This document shows, piece by piece, positions 25,089-34,107 of a stretch of DNA of 64,000 nucleotides (within the stretch, counting starts at the first letter, position 1; each line of letters begins with the position of its first letter). Both the position numbers and the translations under genes were made by a program. This stretch comes from Micromonospora radicis (GTDB lineage: Bacteria; Actinomycetota; Actinomycetes; Mycobacteriales; Micromonosporaceae). The notes under the pieces were generated by a model, which was not told the origin of the DNA, did no database searches, and saw nothing but the letters and a program-made list of their open reading frames with translations. The stretch covers positions 434,001-498,000 of the forward strand of contig NZ_QXEC01000001.1 of NCBI RefSeq assembly GCF_003583405.1. The letters run 5' to 3'.

Positions 25089-27476
25089 CTAGCCGGCGCG
25101 GCAGGAGGACAGGACGCCCACCAGACCGACGCCGGGTTCCTTCAGCGGCAGCCGGGTGTTCGCCGCCGGGCAGCGCGGCACCGTCAGGTCGTAGATGCCC
25201 CGACCGAAGGTGGCGGCGGTGAGCTGCCGCGACGGCTCGTGGTAGCGCAGGTACATCACCGCGGCCTGCGGCAGGTCGGCGCCGAGGGCCGCCCACTCGC
25301 CGCCGTTCCAGCCGGAGAGGAAGACACCGACGTCGGTGCCGACCAGCAGCAGCCCGTCGGCGGTCGGGATCACCGAGTTGACCGGCGCGTCGGGCAGGCC
25401 CCGACCGATGTCGGTCCAGGTGAGCCCGCCGTCGAGGGTCATCATCACGTGCGCCCGGTCGCTGCCGGAACGGAAGCCGGAGAACGTGGCGTACGCGATG
25501 TTCGCGTCCTTCGGGTGTACCGCGACGCGGGTGACCCAGGTGCCGGGCAGCTGCCCCGCGTCGACCTCGTGCCAGCTCCCGCCGAGGTCGCGCGTCCACC
25601 AGAGCTTGCCGTCGTCGGTGCCGACGTACAACGTGTTGCCGTCGCTGGGCGCGGCGGCGATGGTGGTGATCGTGCCCCATGGGTAGCCGGACGGGTCGTT
25701 CGGCCCGCCGCCGGTCAGGTCGGGGCTGATCGCCGTCCAGGTCCGACCGTTGTCCGTCGACCGGTTCACGATGTTGCCGGCGTAGTACATGACGTTCGGG
25801 TCGTTCGGGTCGAACTGCAGCGGGGTGAGCCAGTTGCGGCGCTGCGAGGTGGTCTGGCCGGTGCCGATGTTCTGCCGCGGCGTGCCGCCGGCGTTCTCCG
25901 ACCGGTAGCAGGCACCGTACTGGCTGCAGCCGAAGACGATGTTCGGGTTCTCCGGGTGGATGAGGGTCTGTAGACCGTCACCGCAGCCGATCGCGTTCCA
26001 TGGGCCGCCGGCACCGTTGTAGCCGCGGTTGCAGCCGTTGTCCTGGGTGCCGCCGACCTTCAGGCTCGGGTCGGTCTGCGCCACGTCGACGGTGTAGAAC
26101 TGCGTGTACCGCTCGTCGGTGGACTTCACCCAGCCGCTGGCGCCGTTGTTCTGCGAGCGGTAGAACCCGCCGTCGTTGCCGAGATACACCCGGCCCGGCA
26201 CCTTCGGATCCCAGCGCATCGAGTGCTGGTCGGCGTGCACGCCACCCACCGAGGAGAAGCTCTGCGCGCCGTTGGTGGAGCGCATCAGGTTCACGCCCAT
26301 CAGGAAGACGTGGTTGGCGTTGGCCGGGTCGACGAAGATCTTGCCGAACCACCAGCTGAACGTCGACTGCGACGCCTGGTTGGCGCTGATCGGCTGCTGC
26401 GTCCAGGTGTCGCCGCCGTCGTCGGAGCGGTAGAAGGCCCGGAACGGTCCGAGGGCCGTGCCGACGTACGCGTACAGCCGCTGCGGGTCGTTGGGGGCCA
26501 GTGCGATTCCCCAGCGGCCCTGGTCGGCGTCGGTGGGCAGGCCGTTGGTCAGCCGCGTCCAGTTCTCGCCACCGTCGTCGGAACGCCAGAGGCTCGACCC
26601 GGGGCCGCCGTAGGTGCGCTGGTGAGGCTCGCGCAGGTGGTCCCACATCGCGGCGTACACCCGGTCGGGGTTGCTCGGGTCGACGAGCACCTCGGTGGCG
26701 CCGGTGGTGTCGTTCGGTGGGGCGAGCACCTGCCGCCAGCTGTCACCGCCGTCGTCGGTCAGGTAGACGCCGCGCTCGCCGCCCGGTACGAACAGGTTGC
26801 CGCTGGCCGCCGCGAAGATCCGGTCCTCGTCGCTCGGGTCGATCGCGAACCGGCCGATGGCGTGGCTGTCGGCCAGACCGACCCGTTCCCAGTTGGCGCC
26901 CCGGTCGGTGGAGCGGTAGACGCCGTCGCCGCCGAAGGTGATGGAACCACCGCCGGGCTGCGCCTCGCCGGTGCCGGCGAACAGCACCCCGTCGCTGGTC
27001 ATGGCGACCGCACCGATGGCCTGGCTCCAGTTGTCCGGCCAGGCCGGGGTGAAGGTGGCCCCGGCGTCGCCGGACTTCCACACGCCGCCCGAGGCGGCGG
27101 CGATGAACACCTGGTCGGGCACCTGCGGGTCGACCGCGATGTCGACCACCCGGCCACCGATGTTGGCGGGTCCGAAGAAGGACCAGGACCGCTCGGCGAG
27201 CGGCCGGTAGACGCTGCGGGTACGGGCGGCGAGCTGGTTGGCCTCGCCGCGGGCGTTGGCGTACTTGGCGGCCGACAGGTCGGTGGCGCCGTCGCTCATC
27301 CGCTGCGCGGTCATCCACTCGTCGGGCAGCTCCATCGGTCCGGTGGGAAAGTTGGTGGCCAGCGGCGGCTCGGTCGACGGTGCGCCGGCCGACGCCGCCA
27401 ACGCGACGGTGGCGAGCAGCCCCAGCACCGCTGTCGCCGCCAGGCCGCGATGGCGTCTGGCGAAGGTGAGTTTCAT
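25089..27476 (-). CDS. Secreted BNR/VPS10-type beta-propeller protein (sialidase-like fold)
   Basis: The ATG at 27476 follows AGGAGAG and gives 795 residues. A signal peptide (basic TFARRHR, then LAATAVLGLLATVALAA) ends near SAGAPS. The body is built from repeated Asp-box/BNR motifs: SGDAGATF, STDRGANW, TDDGGDSW, SDDGGENW, SDDGGDTW, STDNGRTW and TLDGGLTW, i.e. one or two multi-bladed propellers. No catalytic sialidase Arg triad could be assigned. Related secreted proteins are annotated as exo-alpha-sialidase or VPS10-like glycosyl hydrolases; the enzymatic role is unsure. The C terminus has two Cys (PRCPAAN and SSCRAG) that may pair. A perfect palindrome lies 36 nt upstream of the start. Confidence 0.86.
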   Translation of the reverse strand: MKLTFARRHRGLAATAVLGLLATVALAASAGAPSTEPPLATNFPTGPMELPDEWMTAQRMSDGATDLSAAKYANARGEANQLAARTRSVYRPLAERSWSFFGPANIGGRVVDIAVDPQVPDQVFIAAASGGVWKSGDAGATFTPAWPDNWSQAIGAVAMTSDGVLFAGTGEAQPGGGSITFGGDGVYRSTDRGANWERVGLADSHAIGRFAIDPSDEDRIFAAASGNLFVPGGERGVYLTDDGGDSWRQVLAPPNDTTGATEVLVDPSNPDRVYAAMWDHLREPHQRTYGGPGSSLWRSDDGGENWTRLTNGLPTDADQGRWGIALAPNDPQRLYAYVGTALGPFRAFYRSDDGGDTWTQQPISANQASQSTFSWWFGKIFVDPANANHVFLMGVNLMRSTNGAQSFSSVGGVHADQHSMRWDPKVPGRVYLGNDGGFYRSQNNGASGWVKSTDERYTQFYTVDVAQTDPSLKVGGTQDNGCNRGYNGAGGPWNAIGCGDGLQTLIHPENPNIVFGCSQYGACYRSENAGGTPRQNIGTGQTTSQRRNWLTPLQFDPNDPNVMYYAGNIVNRSTDNGRTWTAISPDLTGGGPNDPSGYPWGTITTIAAAPSDGNTLYVGTDDGKLWWTRDLGGSWHEVDAGQLPGTWVTRVAVHPKDANIAYATFSGFRSGSDRAHVMMTLDGGLTWTDIGRGLPDAPVNSVIPTADGLLLVGTDVGVFLSGWNGGEWAALGADLPQAAVMYLRYHEPSRQLTAATFGRGIYDLTVPRCPAANTRLPLKEPGVGLVGVLSSCRAG

Positions 27477-27511
27477 TCCGTCTCTCCTGATCCGGACACG
27501 GACGGTCCTGA

Positions 27512-27533
27512 ATGCGCACGCTAGAGTGCGCAT
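27512..27533 (-). promoter_or_regulatory. Palindrome upstream of the BNR gene (candidate operator)
   Basis: ATGCGCAC and GTGCGCAT form a perfect 8-bp inverted repeat with a 6-nt spacer (27512-27519, 27526-27533). It lies 36 nt upstream of the BNR start, at the place of a promoter or 5' untranslated region. A dimeric repressor site is plausible; a transcript hairpin is the alternative. Confidence 0.45.
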
Positions 27534-27592
27534 CGGCGAACGTCACCGAGCATCTGTCGGGAATGCCGACGTCCGGTTAGGACAGGTGTCGA

Positions 27593-27610
27593 GGGCGCCC
27601 GCCGGCGCCC
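27593..27610 (-). terminator. Terminator hairpin downstream of the ABC operon
   Basis: GGGCGCC/GGCGCCC stem (27593-27599 and 27604-27610) with a CGCC tetraloop lies 43 nt beyond the stop of the last operon gene, before the BNR promoter region. Confidence 0.55.
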
Positions 27611-27653
27611 GGCAGCCACGACTCAGCCGACCGGCTCACCGGCCGGACCGAGG

Positions 27654-28145
27654 TCACCCGCCGCTGCGGAACTCGGGCAGGCCGGCGTCCTCGGAATCGG
27701 GGCCGACCATGACGGTGAGCGTGGTGCCGTCGGCGCACAACGCCCCGGCCCGCAGGTACATCCGCCGGTCCTGGGTCCGGGCCAGCACCTCGGTCTCGAA
27801 GATCTCGTCCTCGATGCGCAGCAGGTCGATGTCGGTGCGCTGCTCGTAGTGGGCGCGTACGTCCAACGGGGACATCCGGACGGTGGCCTCCACGGTGGTC
27901 AGCATCCCCTGCGCCACCACACTGGTGACCCGGGCACCGTCGGGCAGGACCAGCCCGGTCACCTCGGCGCCGACCTCGGGTTCCTGGTCCAGCGGCACCC
28001 GGTCGCAGCTGGGCAGGTTCGCCAGCAGGTCCCGTTGGCCGCCGCCCGATCGGGTGGTGTCGCCGCCGCAGGCGGCCAACAGCGGGAGCACGGCGACGGC
28101 GACGGCCAGGGCCCGGAGTCTCATCGCAGCAGGATGCCAGCTCAT
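27654..28145 (-). CDS. Lipoprotein at the end of the carbohydrate ABC operon
   Basis: No family is recognised. The ATG at 28145 overlaps the stop of the preceding permease gene (ATGA) and gives 163 residues; an inner ATG at 28124 (MRLRALAV) would give a more classical signal peptide. The lipobox is LPLLAACGG, followed by a polar linker and a folded domain with TGLVLPDGARVTSV, VTVRMSPLDVRAHYEQ-like strands and two later Cys (SCDRVP, LCADGTT). It would sit on the outer face of the membrane. Being the fifth cistron of an ABC operon suggests a role with the transporter, but it is not a solute-binding protein by size. Confidence 0.78.
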   Translation of the reverse strand: MSWHPAAMRLRALAVAVAVLPLLAACGGDTTRSGGGQRDLLANLPSCDRVPLDQEPEVGAEVTGLVLPDGARVTSVVAQGMLTTVEATVRMSPLDVRAHYEQRTDIDLLRIEDEIFETEVLARTQDRRMYLRAGALCADGTTLTVMVGPDSEDAGLPEFRSGG

Positions 28146-29020
28146 CGCAGCACCCGCCAGCGCCGGACGCCCAGCAGCAACCCGATGATGATCACGGTGG
28201 TGATCAGCATCAGCAGGATGGTGACCAGCGAGCCGTAGGCGAACCCGGAGAACTCGAACACCTGGTCGAAGATGTAGACCGGCAGGTACAGGGTGGCGTT
28301 GGCCGGACGCCCGTCGGTGAGCACGTACGCCGGCACGAAGTTGACCTGCAGGGTGAGGATGATGTCCCGGACCGCCAGCAGTACCAGCACCGGCGCGAGC
28401 AGCGGCAGGGTGAGCCGCCGCAGCTGCCCGAACGGGCCGCAGCCCTCCAGCGCCGCGGCCTCGTACAGCCGGCCGTCGAGCAGCCGGCGGGCGGCGAGGA
28501 CCACCACGAAGCCCTCGCCGATCGGGAACGCCAGCATCAGCACCACCGCGAGGCGGGCCGTGGTCGGATCGGCGAGCCAGTTGTAGCCGGCGTGCCCGAA
28601 CAGCCCGAGGAACTGGTTCAACGGCCCGTACAGCGGGTTGAGCACCCACAGGAAGAGCACCGCCAGGGCCACGTCCGGGATGACCGTGGGCAGGTAGACG
28701 GCGGTACGGAACCAGCGTCCGCCGGGCCGCGGCGCGGCCAGCAGCAGGCCGAGCCCGACCGCGGCGACGAACCGCACCGGCACGGCGAGCGCCACGTGCG
28801 CCAGCGACGCCTCCAGGCTGTCCAGCAGGAACCGGTCGTCGAGCATCCGGCGTACGTTGGCCAGCCCGACGAACTGCGGATCGCGGGTCAGTCCGGTGTG
28901 GTCGGTGACGGCGTACCCGACGTTGAGCAGCGCCGGCACCGCGACCAGCAGGGCCACCGCCACCGCGTACGGGGCGAGGAACGCCCAGCCGGTCAACTCC
29001 GGCCGGGGGCGGCGGGTCAC
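28142..29020 (-). CDS. Carbohydrate-type ABC transporter permease (MalF-like)
   Basis: This 292-residue protein has six predicted transmembrane helices beginning AFLAPYAVAVALLVAVPALL. The EAA loop of binding-protein-dependent permeases is present as YEAAALEGCGPFGQLRRLTLPLL, the part that touches the ATPase. It would form the translocation channel with the second permease at 31295-32128. Its start overlaps the ATPase gene stop by 4 nt and its stop overlaps the lipoprotein start by 4 nt. The substrate is not readable; family members carry sugars or polyols. Confidence 0.92.
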   Translation of the reverse strand: MTRRPRPELTGWAFLAPYAVAVALLVAVPALLNVGYAVTDHTGLTRDPQFVGLANVRRMLDDRFLLDSLEASLAHVALAVPVRFVAAVGLGLLLAAPRPGGRWFRTAVYLPTVIPDVALAVLFLWVLNPLYGPLNQFLGLFGHAGYNWLADPTTARLAVVLMLAFPIGEGFVVVLAARRLLDGRLYEAAALEGCGPFGQLRRLTLPLLAPVLVLLAVRDIILTLQVNFVPAYVLTDGRPANATLYLPVYIFDQVFEFSGFAYGSLVTILLMLITTVIIIGLLLGVRRWRVLR

Positions 29021-30015
29021 CGGCGCCGACCGGTGGCCGCCTCGAACCGGTGCAGCCGGTCGGCCCGCAGCCGCACCTCGTCGCCGGGTGCGACACCGGG
29101 CCGGGGTCCGGTGCGTACGGTGAGCCGGGTGCCGTCGGGGCAGCGGGTCAACAGCACCGCCTCGCTGCCCAGCGCCTCGATCGCCTCGACGGTCGCGGTG
29201 ACGGTGCCGGCCTCGTCCAGCGTCAGGTCCTCCGGCCGTACGCCGACGGTCAGCGTCGCGTCGCCGCCGAGCACCCCGCCGCCGGGCACCAGGTTCATCG
29301 GCGGGCTGCCGAGGAACCCGGCGACGAACGTGTCGGCCGGCTCGTCGTACACCTGCTGCGGCGCACCGACCTGCCGGATCCTTCCCTCGGCCAGGACCAC
29401 CACCCGGTCGCCGAGGGTCATCGCCTCGTGCTGGTCGTGCGTGACGTGGATGGCGGTGGTACGCAGTTCCCGGTGCAGGGTGAGCAGGTCGGCGCGGGTG
29501 GCGAAGCGCAGCGGCGCGTCCAGGCTGGCCAGCGGCTCGTCGAGCAGGTACACGCTGGGGTCGCGCAGCAGCGCCCGGGCCAACGCCACCCGCTGGCGCT
29601 GCCCGCCCGACATCTGGTCGGGGTAGCGGTCCAGCAGGTCGGCGATGCCCAGCCGCTGCGCCGCCTGGCGGGCCCGCCGGTCCGCCTCGGCCCGCCGCAC
29701 CCGGCGCACCCGCGGCCCGAAGGTCAGGTTGCCCAGCACGGTGAGGTGTGGGAAGAGCGCGTAGTCCTGGAAGACCATGGCCACCGCCCGGCGGTGCGGC
29801 GGCATCCCGGCGACGTCGGCGCCGTCGACCAGCACCCGGCCGCTGTCCGGCCGGTCGAGCCCGGCGATCAGCCGCAGGATCGTCGACTTGCCCGACCCGG
29901 AGGGACCGACCAGGGTGACCAGTTCTCCCGCGCGTACCGTCAGGTCCACGCCGTCCACGGCGGTGGTCGCCCCGTACGACCGGGTGAGCGCCTCCAGCCG
30001 GATGACTCCCTTCAC
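29017..30015 (-). CDS. ABC transporter ATP-binding protein (MalK/UgpC type)
   Basis: This 332-residue protein has Walker A GPSGSGKST, signature MSGGQRQRVALARAL, Walker B VYLLDEPLASLD and the switch His in AIHVTHDQHEAM. The C-terminal about 95 residues form a TOBE/OB domain (TVGVRPEDLTL), as in importers for sugars, glycerol phosphate or spermidine. It energises the neighbouring permease pair on the cytoplasmic side. It overlaps both flanking genes by 4 nt. The presence of a dedicated ATPase within the operon, rather than the shared MsiK of actinomycetes, is notable. Confidence 0.93.
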   Translation of the reverse strand: MKGVIRLEALTRSYGATTAVDGVDLTVRAGELVTLVGPSGSGKSTILRLIAGLDRPDSGRVLVDGADVAGMPPHRRAVAMVFQDYALFPHLTVLGNLTFGPRVRRVRRAEADRRARQAAQRLGIADLLDRYPDQMSGGQRQRVALARALLRDPSVYLLDEPLASLDAPLRFATRADLLTLHRELRTTAIHVTHDQHEAMTLGDRVVVLAEGRIRQVGAPQQVYDEPADTFVAGFLGSPPMNLVPGGGVLGGDATLTVGVRPEDLTLDEAGTVTATVEAIEALGSEAVLLTRCPDGTRLTVRTGPRPGVAPGDEVRLRADRLHRFEAATGRRR

Positions 30016-31298
30016 CGGCCCACCGTCAGCGCGAACAGCGGACGGACCCGTTCCTCCAACTGGCGCAGCCCCTGCTCCCGGTCGACCCGGCCGTAGAACA
30101 CCTCGGTCAGCAGGCTGTTCGCCTCCTTCTCCACCCGCGACCAGGTGCCGGTGCGGGGGGTGGCGCGCAGGTGCGGCGCGGCGTCGAGGAAGACCTGCGA
30201 GGAGCGGGGCGGCTTGCTCGGGTCGAGGAACGCGGCGGAGTCGGCCACGTCGAGCCGCGACGGCACGGTCCGGCCCGACTCGGCGAGCGCCCGCTGCCCG
30301 GCGGTGCCCATCGCGTACTCGATGAACCGCCAGGCCGGCCGGTGGTCGGCCAGGCCGGCGCTCATGCAGTACGCGTCGCTGTGCAGGATCGACGCCGGCA
30401 CCCCACCGGGGGCCACCGGCAGCGGCGCCACGTCCCAGGTGAAGCCGGAGACGGTCCGCAGGGTGGGCACCGCCACCCGGCTGTTGAGGTACATGCCGAG
30501 GGTGCCGCGCAGGAACCGGGCCTCGCTGGACTCGCTCTGCTCCTGCGCGTCCGGCGGCACGACGCCGTGGCGCAGTTGCAGGTCGACGAACCAGTCGACG
30601 GCCGCCCGGGCGGCCGGGTCGGCGCGCAGGGTCAGCGTGGTCGGGCGCTGCTCGTCGTCGACCAGTTCACCTCCGTTGGACCAGACGAACGGCGCCAGCC
30701 GTGGGATGGTCGGCTCGACACCCAGGCCGTACCGGCCGTCGCCGGTCAACGCCTTCGCCGCGGCGAGGAAGTCGTCCCAGCTCCACCCGGCGGTCGGCGT
30801 GGGCACCCCGGCGGCGGCGAACAGGTCGGCGTTGTAGTAGACGACCAGCGAGGAGAGGTTCTGCGGCAGGCAGGTCAGCTCCAGCCCGTCGAACCGGAAC
30901 GCGTCGAGGGCCTGCGGACTGAAGTCGCTCTCCCGGATCGCCTCGCTGGTGTCCAGGTACGACTGGGCCGGTTCGATCGCGCCCTGTGCGGCGAACTGCC
31001 CGTAGCGGCGGTAGTTGAGCAGGAACACGTCCGGCGGGCGGCCACCGGCGAAGGAGGTGGTCAGCCGGGCCATCAGTTCGTCCTGGCTGGCCACGGGGGA
31101 GAGGGTGACCGGCAGGTCGGGGTTGGCCGTGCTGAAGCCGGCGACCAGGTCCCGGTAGCCGGCGATCTCCTCGGCGTCACCGAACAGCACGACGGTGATG
31201 CCGGTCGGCTCCGCAGCCCGGTCGCCGGAGGTGCAGCCGGTGCCGACGAGCAGCACGGTGAGCAGGGTGGCGCAGAGGCGTCGCCAGTGCGGAGTCAT
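30012..31298 (-). CDS. Extracellular solute-binding lipoprotein (family 1)
   Basis: The ATG at 31298 gives 428 residues with signal peptide RRLCATLLTVLLVGTGC, lipobox VGTGC. The mature part follows the family-1 sugar-binding pattern: ITVVLFGDAEEI, FSTANPDLPVTL, PPDVFLLNYRRYGQFAAQGAIEP, YYNADLFAAAGVPTPTAGWSWDDFLAAA and GTLGMYLNSRVAVPTLR. It would capture the substrate outside the membrane and hand it to the two permeases. It overlaps the upstream permease and downstream ATPase genes by 4 nt each. The substrate is probably a sugar or polyol. Confidence 0.93.
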   Translation of the reverse strand: MTPHWRRLCATLLTVLLVGTGCTSGDRAAEPTGITVVLFGDAEEIAGYRDLVAGFSTANPDLPVTLSPVASQDELMARLTTSFAGGRPPDVFLLNYRRYGQFAAQGAIEPAQSYLDTSEAIRESDFSPQALDAFRFDGLELTCLPQNLSSLVVYYNADLFAAAGVPTPTAGWSWDDFLAAAKALTGDGRYGLGVEPTIPRLAPFVWSNGGELVDDEQRPTTLTLRADPAARAAVDWFVDLQLRHGVVPPDAQEQSESSEARFLRGTLGMYLNSRVAVPTLRTVSGFTWDVAPLPVAPGGVPASILHSDAYCMSAGLADHRPAWRFIEYAMGTAGQRALAESGRTVPSRLDVADSAAFLDPSKPPRSSQVFLDAAPHLRATPRTGTWSRVEKEANSLLTEVFYGRVDREQGLRQLEERVRPLFALTVGR

Positions 31299-32128
31299 CG
31301 GCGTCCTTTCGATCGAAGCGCCGCCAACGGGTCGTCGGCCAGCAGGATCCGCTGGGCCAGCAGGAACACCAGCACGCACGGCAGGGTGGCGACCACGCTG
31401 CCGGCCATCAACAGCGGCCAGTCCGTCGGGTTGAGCAGCAGCAGGAACCGCAGCCCCAGCGGCCAGGTGTAACGGTCGCCACTGGTCAGGTACAGCAGCG
31501 GGTCGATGAAGTTGGCCCAGTGGAAGGTGAAGGCGAGCACCGCCACCGCGAGCGTCGCCGGCTTGACCTGCGGCATCGCCAGGCGACGCCAGATGGTGAG
31601 CCAGCCGGCGCCCTCCAGCCGGGCGGCCTGCAACTGGCTGTCCGAGACACCGCCGAAGCTCCACGCGTACAGCAGGACCAGGAACGGGCTCACCGCAAGC
31701 GCCGCCGGTGCCAGCAGCGGCAGGTACGTGTCGACGACCCCGGCCAGTCGGAACAGTTCGAACCGGGTGGCCCAGACGGCGGTGACCGGCACCAGCAGCA
31801 GCACCAGCAGGCCGATCAGCGCCCGTCGGCGGCCGGCACCGGACAGCAGCCGCAGCCCGAACCCGGTCAGCGACGCGACCAGCACGGTCAGCGGCACCGC
31901 CAGCGCCACCACCAGCGCCGAGTTGGCCAGGTAGCGCAGTAGCGGCACCAGCTCCGGCAGCCTGGCGTACGCCGCCGTGGTGGCCCCGGCCGGCCACAGC
32001 TCCAGCGTGCGTGGCGGCGGTGATCCGGCCGGTCGCAGCGAGCCGACCAGCATGAACCACAGCGGGGCGACGAAGAACGCGGCGACGAGCGCGGGCACCA
32101 GGTACCGCCCGACCCACCGCCCGACCAC
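31295..32128 (-). CDS. Carbohydrate-type ABC transporter permease (MalG-like)
   Basis: This 277-residue protein starts the operon. It has about six transmembrane helices and an EAA-type loop, SQLQAARLEGAGWLTIWRRLAMPQVKPA. It pairs with the MalF-like permease encoded three genes downstream. Gene order (MalG-like, binding protein, ATPase, MalF-like, lipoprotein) differs from the usual binding protein-first order. The promoter should lie in 32129-32254, between it and the PucR-type gene on the same strand. Confidence 0.92.
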   Translation of the reverse strand: MVGRWVGRYLVPALVAAFFVAPLWFMLVGSLRPAGSPPPRTLELWPAGATTAAYARLPELVPLLRYLANSALVVALAVPLTVLVASLTGFGLRLLSGAGRRRALIGLLVLLLVPVTAVWATRFELFRLAGVVDTYLPLLAPAALAVSPFLVLLYAWSFGGVSDSQLQAARLEGAGWLTIWRRLAMPQVKPATLAVAVLAFTFHWANFIDPLLYLTSGDRYTWPLGLRFLLLLNPTDWPLLMAGSVVATLPCVLVFLLAQRILLADDPLAALRSKGRR

Positions 32129-32254
32129 CGCACCACTCCTGTCGTGACCGCCCGAGCCCGGGCACTGCGCCGAACCTATGGACCGGTTCGCCGCCGGTCA
32201 TCGGGCACCTGTCGAAGATCTCCGGGCCAGCTTGCTACGGGTGTCGTAGGTCCC

Positions 32255-33499
32255 TCACTCGTCGGGCCGGTGCTGCCCGGTCAGCCGGGCCAGCTTCAGC
32301 CCCAGGTGCAGGCAGAGCCGCTCGTCGCCGCTCTTGAGGTCGGTGCCGGCGATCTCCTCGATGCGTTGCAGCCGGTAGTACAGCGTGGTGCGGTGCAGGC
32401 GCAGCTCGGCGGCGGTGGCGTGCGCGTTGCCGGCCTGGTCCAGGTACCGCTCCAGAGTCGCCAGCAGCACCTGGCTGCCGGGGGCGGCCAGCAGCCGGGC
32501 CAGCCCGGGATGCACGTCGGCCACGGTCAGCTGCTGGTCACCGAGGCGGGCCAGCACCCGGTAGCTGCCCAGCCCGGACCAGAGGACCACCCGGCCCAAC
32601 GCCGGCAGTTGCGCGCCGACCCGCGCGGCGTGCAACGCCTCGGCGTACGACTCGACGACGTCGGCCAGCCGCGGCCGGGTCTGGCCGACGCCCACCACGG
32701 TCCGCTGCACCGAGCCGAGGCTGCGCGTCACGTGTTGCAGGTCCTCGTCGAGATGCCGGGCGGCGGCCTCCGGGGCGGGTCGGCCGGCGGCCGGTTCGGC
32801 GGGCAGCAGCAGCACCCCGTGGTCGTGTCGGACCAGGTGCAACGCCTCCCGGGTGCCGGCCCGTCGGCGCGCGGCCACCAGCGACTGCTCCAACGCGATG
32901 CGGGCCAGTTCGTCCGGCTGCCGTTCGCCGGACCCGACCAGCCGGGCCACCAGCGCGGTCCGGGGGCCGTCCGCGCCGATCATCCCGGCCTCCAGCAGCG
33001 CGCGGGCCGCCTGGTCGCGGGTGTCCGGGCTGTCGGCGAGCAGGGTACGGGCCGCCTCGGTCTCGCTCTGCGCGGCCAGTTCGCCGAGCAGGTTCTCCCG
33101 GTACAGCGCCAGCGACAACTCCTTGAGCAGTCCGGTCGCCGCCAGGTCGACGTCGGTCATGGTGCCGTCGGCGTCGATGAACCAGACGAAGCCGAGCAGC
33201 AGGTCGTGGTGGCGCACCGGTACGCACAACCGGGGCAGCAGGTCCAGTTCCGGTCGGGCCGGCGTACGCACCGGCTGCCGGGCCTCGGCGATACCGAGGT
33301 CACGCAGCCAGGCGACCACCTCGGGGGCGTTCTGCCGGCGCAGGATCGACGCCCGCCGGACCTCGTCGGTCAGCCCGTTCTGCTCGCTGTAGACGACGAC
33401 CCGCTGGCGCCGGTCCTCGATGAGGGCGGGACGGCCGACGTGGGCGGCGACGGCGTCGACGATGCGTTGCAACTCGCCCCGCACCAGGCCCCCTCTCAC
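32255..33499 (-). CDS. PucR/CdaR-family helix-turn-helix regulator
   Basis: This 414-residue protein has an N-terminal GAF-like sensory part (LQRIVDAVAAHVGRPALIEDRRQRVVVYS, then LPRLCVPVRHHDLLLGFVWFID). A central CdaR GGDEF-like region (about 185-290) follows. The C-terminal PucR-type helix-turn-helix is LERYLDQAGNAHATAAELRLHRTTLYYRLQRIEEI. It starts at GTG 33499; GTG 33484 has a better placed AGGGGG and is an alternative. Such proteins sense small molecules and switch catabolic or transport genes. It sits just upstream of, and in the same direction as, the ABC operon, so it may be co-transcribed or control it. Confidence 0.88.
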   Translation of the reverse strand: MRGGLVRGELQRIVDAVAAHVGRPALIEDRRQRVVVYSEQNGLTDEVRRASILRRQNAPEVVAWLRDLGIAEARQPVRTPARPELDLLPRLCVPVRHHDLLLGFVWFIDADGTMTDVDLAATGLLKELSLALYRENLLGELAAQSETEAARTLLADSPDTRDQAARALLEAGMIGADGPRTALVARLVGSGERQPDELARIALEQSLVAARRRAGTREALHLVRHDHGVLLLPAEPAAGRPAPEAAARHLDEDLQHVTRSLGSVQRTVVGVGQTRPRLADVVESYAEALHAARVGAQLPALGRVVLWSGLGSYRVLARLGDQQLTVADVHPGLARLLAAPGSQVLLATLERYLDQAGNAHATAAELRLHRTTLYYRLQRIEEIAGTDLKSGDERLCLHLGLKLARLTGQHRPDE

Positions 33500-33821
33500 G
33501 TCACGGACCCCGGAGCGCGGCGAACGCGCCCCGCACCCCCGCCATGATCAGGATCCTGTCTACACCCGGGAAGAGCGTTCGACCACGCGCTAACGTTACA
33601 GTTACGTGTATCGTTCTCGCCTTGCCTGTCACATCCGATCGGTGTCGATGGTTCGGCCGCCCCGCCGATCTCGGACATCAGTAAGTATCACTTCCCATGG
33701 CCCACTCTCGTCACCTGTGGGATTCCATCGACTACCGAACGTCACTTCGACGGATCGAGTGAGGGCGGTGCCGGTCGAGCGTCGCCCACCGCAGGGGCGG
33801 CCGCCCGGCTATAACGGGCTG
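33500..33821. promoter_or_regulatory. 322-bp region upstream of the PucR-type gene
   Basis: No gene was found. It contains the palindrome CAGGATCCTG (33549-33558), 50 nt upstream of the PucR-type start, and a locally AT-richer stretch with GTTACAGTTACG (33595-33606). These may be parts of the regulator's promoter or operator; nothing more can be supported. Confidence 0.3.
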
Positions 33822-34074
33822 ATGGCAATCCCCACCCTCGTCGTCGTCAGCGGGCCGCCGGGAAGCGGCAAGACGACCCTGGCCCACCGCCTTCCAGGGC
33901 CGGCTCTGGCGGCCCGGCCTGGATCCGCTGGTCGGGATCGCGGACATCCGGGTGGTGCACTGCCGGGTCGACGCGGCACTCGCCCACGGCCGGATCCGGC
34001 GACGGCGCCGCCCGGCCCGCCTCGCCGTGCCGACGGACCTGGACACCAGTGACGGCGATCACACTGGTTCGTGA
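33822..34074 (+). pseudogene. Internally deleted P-loop kinase/AAA-type gene remnant
   Basis: An ATG at 33822 opens a classic nucleotide-kinase start, IPTLVVVSGPPGSGKTTLAHRL, with an intact Walker A. Immediately afterwards that frame becomes Pro/Arg-rich and meaningless. The reading continues sensibly in another frame as FQGRLWRPGLDPLVGIADIRVVHC, then RVDAALAHGRIRRRR and a TGA at 34072-34074; this resembles the C-terminal part of small actinomycete ATP-binding kinases. The middle of the protein (over 100 residues by family size) and one frame are missing, as expected from an internal deletion. The remnant sits just before the ECF sigma factor gene. Confidence 0.65.
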
Positions 34075-34107
34075 CCCGATCCCGGCGGACCCGTCGTCTC
34101 TCCAGAT

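Noticed and set aside
25089..27476. Calling the BNR protein a functional sialidase
   Set aside because: Asp-box repeats are present but the catalytic Arg triad and nucleophile Tyr could not be located, so only the fold is claimed.
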